Made by a program: the position numbers and the translations under genes. Below are positions 6,641-7,295 of a DNA stretch of 7,295 bases, in pieces. Within the stretch, counting starts at the first letter, position 1. Each line of letters starts with the position of its first letter. Origin of the DNA: Flavobacteriaceae bacterium (lineage in GTDB: Bacteria; Bacteroidota; Bacteroidia; Flavobacteriales; Flavobacteriaceae); the NCBI GenBank assembly GCA_015493405.1, contig WGDF01000061.1, forward strand, positions 1-7,295, written 5' to 3'. The notes under the pieces were generated by a model. It saw nothing but the letters and a program-made list of their open reading frames with translations. It had not been told where the DNA came from and made no database searches.

Positions 6641-7295
6641 TGCGTATAGGATACGATGCCAAAAGAATTTTTCACAACACTACGGGATTGGGTAATTACA
6701 GTCGGGATTTGGTGCGTATAATGGCGCAGTATTATCCGGATAATTCATATTTTCTTTACAATCCCAAACCACCGAAAATCAACCGTTTACAGATTTCCGG
6801 CAATATGAAAGTACGGCAACCTGAAAGTTTCCTTCTTCAAAAATTCCCTTGGTTTTGGCGCAGTAAATCCATTTTGAAAGACCTGCAAAAAGATCAAATT
6901 GATATCTACCACGGTTTGACCGGAGAATTGCCTTTTGGTATCGACAAAATTCCTGTAAAATCAATCGTTACGATCCACGATTTGATTTTTGTTCATCACC
7001 CCGAATTGTATAAGCCCATCGATAGAAAAATTTACTTTTATAAGTTTAAGAAAGCTGCACAAATGGCGGATAAAGTGGTTGCGATTAGCGAACAAACAAA
7101 AAAGGATATTATTAAATATTTAAAAATTCCTGAGCATAAAATCGAAGTGATTTATCAGGGGTGTCATCAAGTTTTTAAAGAACAGGCAGATGATGCGTTG
7201 ATTGATCAGATTAATAATAAATATAATTTGCCTGATCATTTTATTTTGAACGTGGGCACCATAGAGGAAAGAAAAAACATATTTAGCGTAGTAAA
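6640..7295 (+). CDS. GT4-type glycosyltransferase, N-terminal part (cut by window end)
   Basis: An open frame from ATG 6640 runs off the right edge after 218 codons; there is no stop in the window. The sequence is the N-terminal Rossmann lobe of a GT-B transferase of the GT4/glycosyl-transferases-group-1 kind: GLGNYSRDL (16-24, acceptor side glycine loop), YHGLTGELP (90-98), TIHDLIFVHHPELY (111-124), VVAISEQTKKDI (146-157), IYQGC (171-175), and LNVGTIEERKN (203-213), which opens the donor-binding lobe. The HDL..F..HPELY block is common in mannosyl- and rhamnosyltransferases of O-antigen and exopolysaccharide loci, but the sugar cannot be named. No signal peptide or membrane helix is seen. Family members are about 350-400 residues, so roughly 150 are missing. 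The start overlaps the pyruvyl transferase stop by one base, marking it as part of the same array. Confidence 0.88.
   Translation, partial: MRIGYDAKRIFHNTTGLGNYSRDLVRIMAQYYPDNSYFLYNPKPPKINRLQISGNMKVRQPESFLLQKFPWFWRSKSILKDLQKDQIDIYHGLTGELPFGIDKIPVKSIVTIHDLIFVHHPELYKPIDRKIYFYKFKKAAQMADKVVAISEQTKKDIIKYLKIPEHKIEVIYQGCHQVFKEQADDALIDQINNKYNLPDHFILNVGTIEERKNIFSVV

Noticed and set aside
6779..6964. Open frame of 61 codons on the minus strand
   Set aside because: It is antisense to the GT4 glycosyltransferase N-terminal lobe, whose motifs establish coding on the + strand.

Overview
The window looks like part of a Bacteroidota (Bacteroidetes) chromosome. The evidence is low GC, a GSCFA-family gene, starts without a Shine-Dalgarno sequence, and an upstream match to the Bacteroidota promoter pattern (TTTG, 20 bases, TAnnTTTG). 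TGA is used only as a stop, so the code is standard. Nothing in the sequence fixes the genus.

Layout: bases 1-201 are non-coding and hold a weak hairpin (about 51-77) and the probable promoter (106-137). From 202 to the right edge every gene is on the + strand in one tightly packed, probably co-transcribed array. In order: (1) an acetyl/acetoacetyl-CoA-synthetase-like AMP-forming ligase; (2) a GSCFA-domain (SGNH-like) protein overlapping it by 11 bases; (3) a family 2 glycosyltransferase with an extra N-terminal domain; (4) an iron-sulfur protein of the F420 hydrogenase/dehydrogenase beta-subunit family, joined to gene 3 by ATGA; (5) a polysaccharide pyruvyl transferase overlapping gene 4 and broken by a one-base frameshift in a C run at 6178-6182; (6) the first 218 codons of a GT4-type glycosyltransferase, joined by TGATG and cut by the window end.

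Genes 3 to 6 form a typical surface-polysaccharide (capsule, exopolysaccharide or O-antigen) block: two sugar transferases plus a pyruvyl transferase paired with an FrhB-like flavin/Fe-S protein. Genes 1 and 2 are translationally coupled at the head of the array. One inference is that they supply and transfer, or remove, an acyl group on the glycan, but gene 1 could equally be an ordinary carboxylate-activating enzyme.

I see no CRISPR array, RNA gene, insertion sequence or defence system. The points most worth following are the ligase-GSCFA pair, the FrhB-like/pyruvyl transferase pair with its basic tail, and two apparent homopolymer frame breaks (a firm one in gene 5, a tentative one at the start of gene 3), which may be sequence errors or real lesions.
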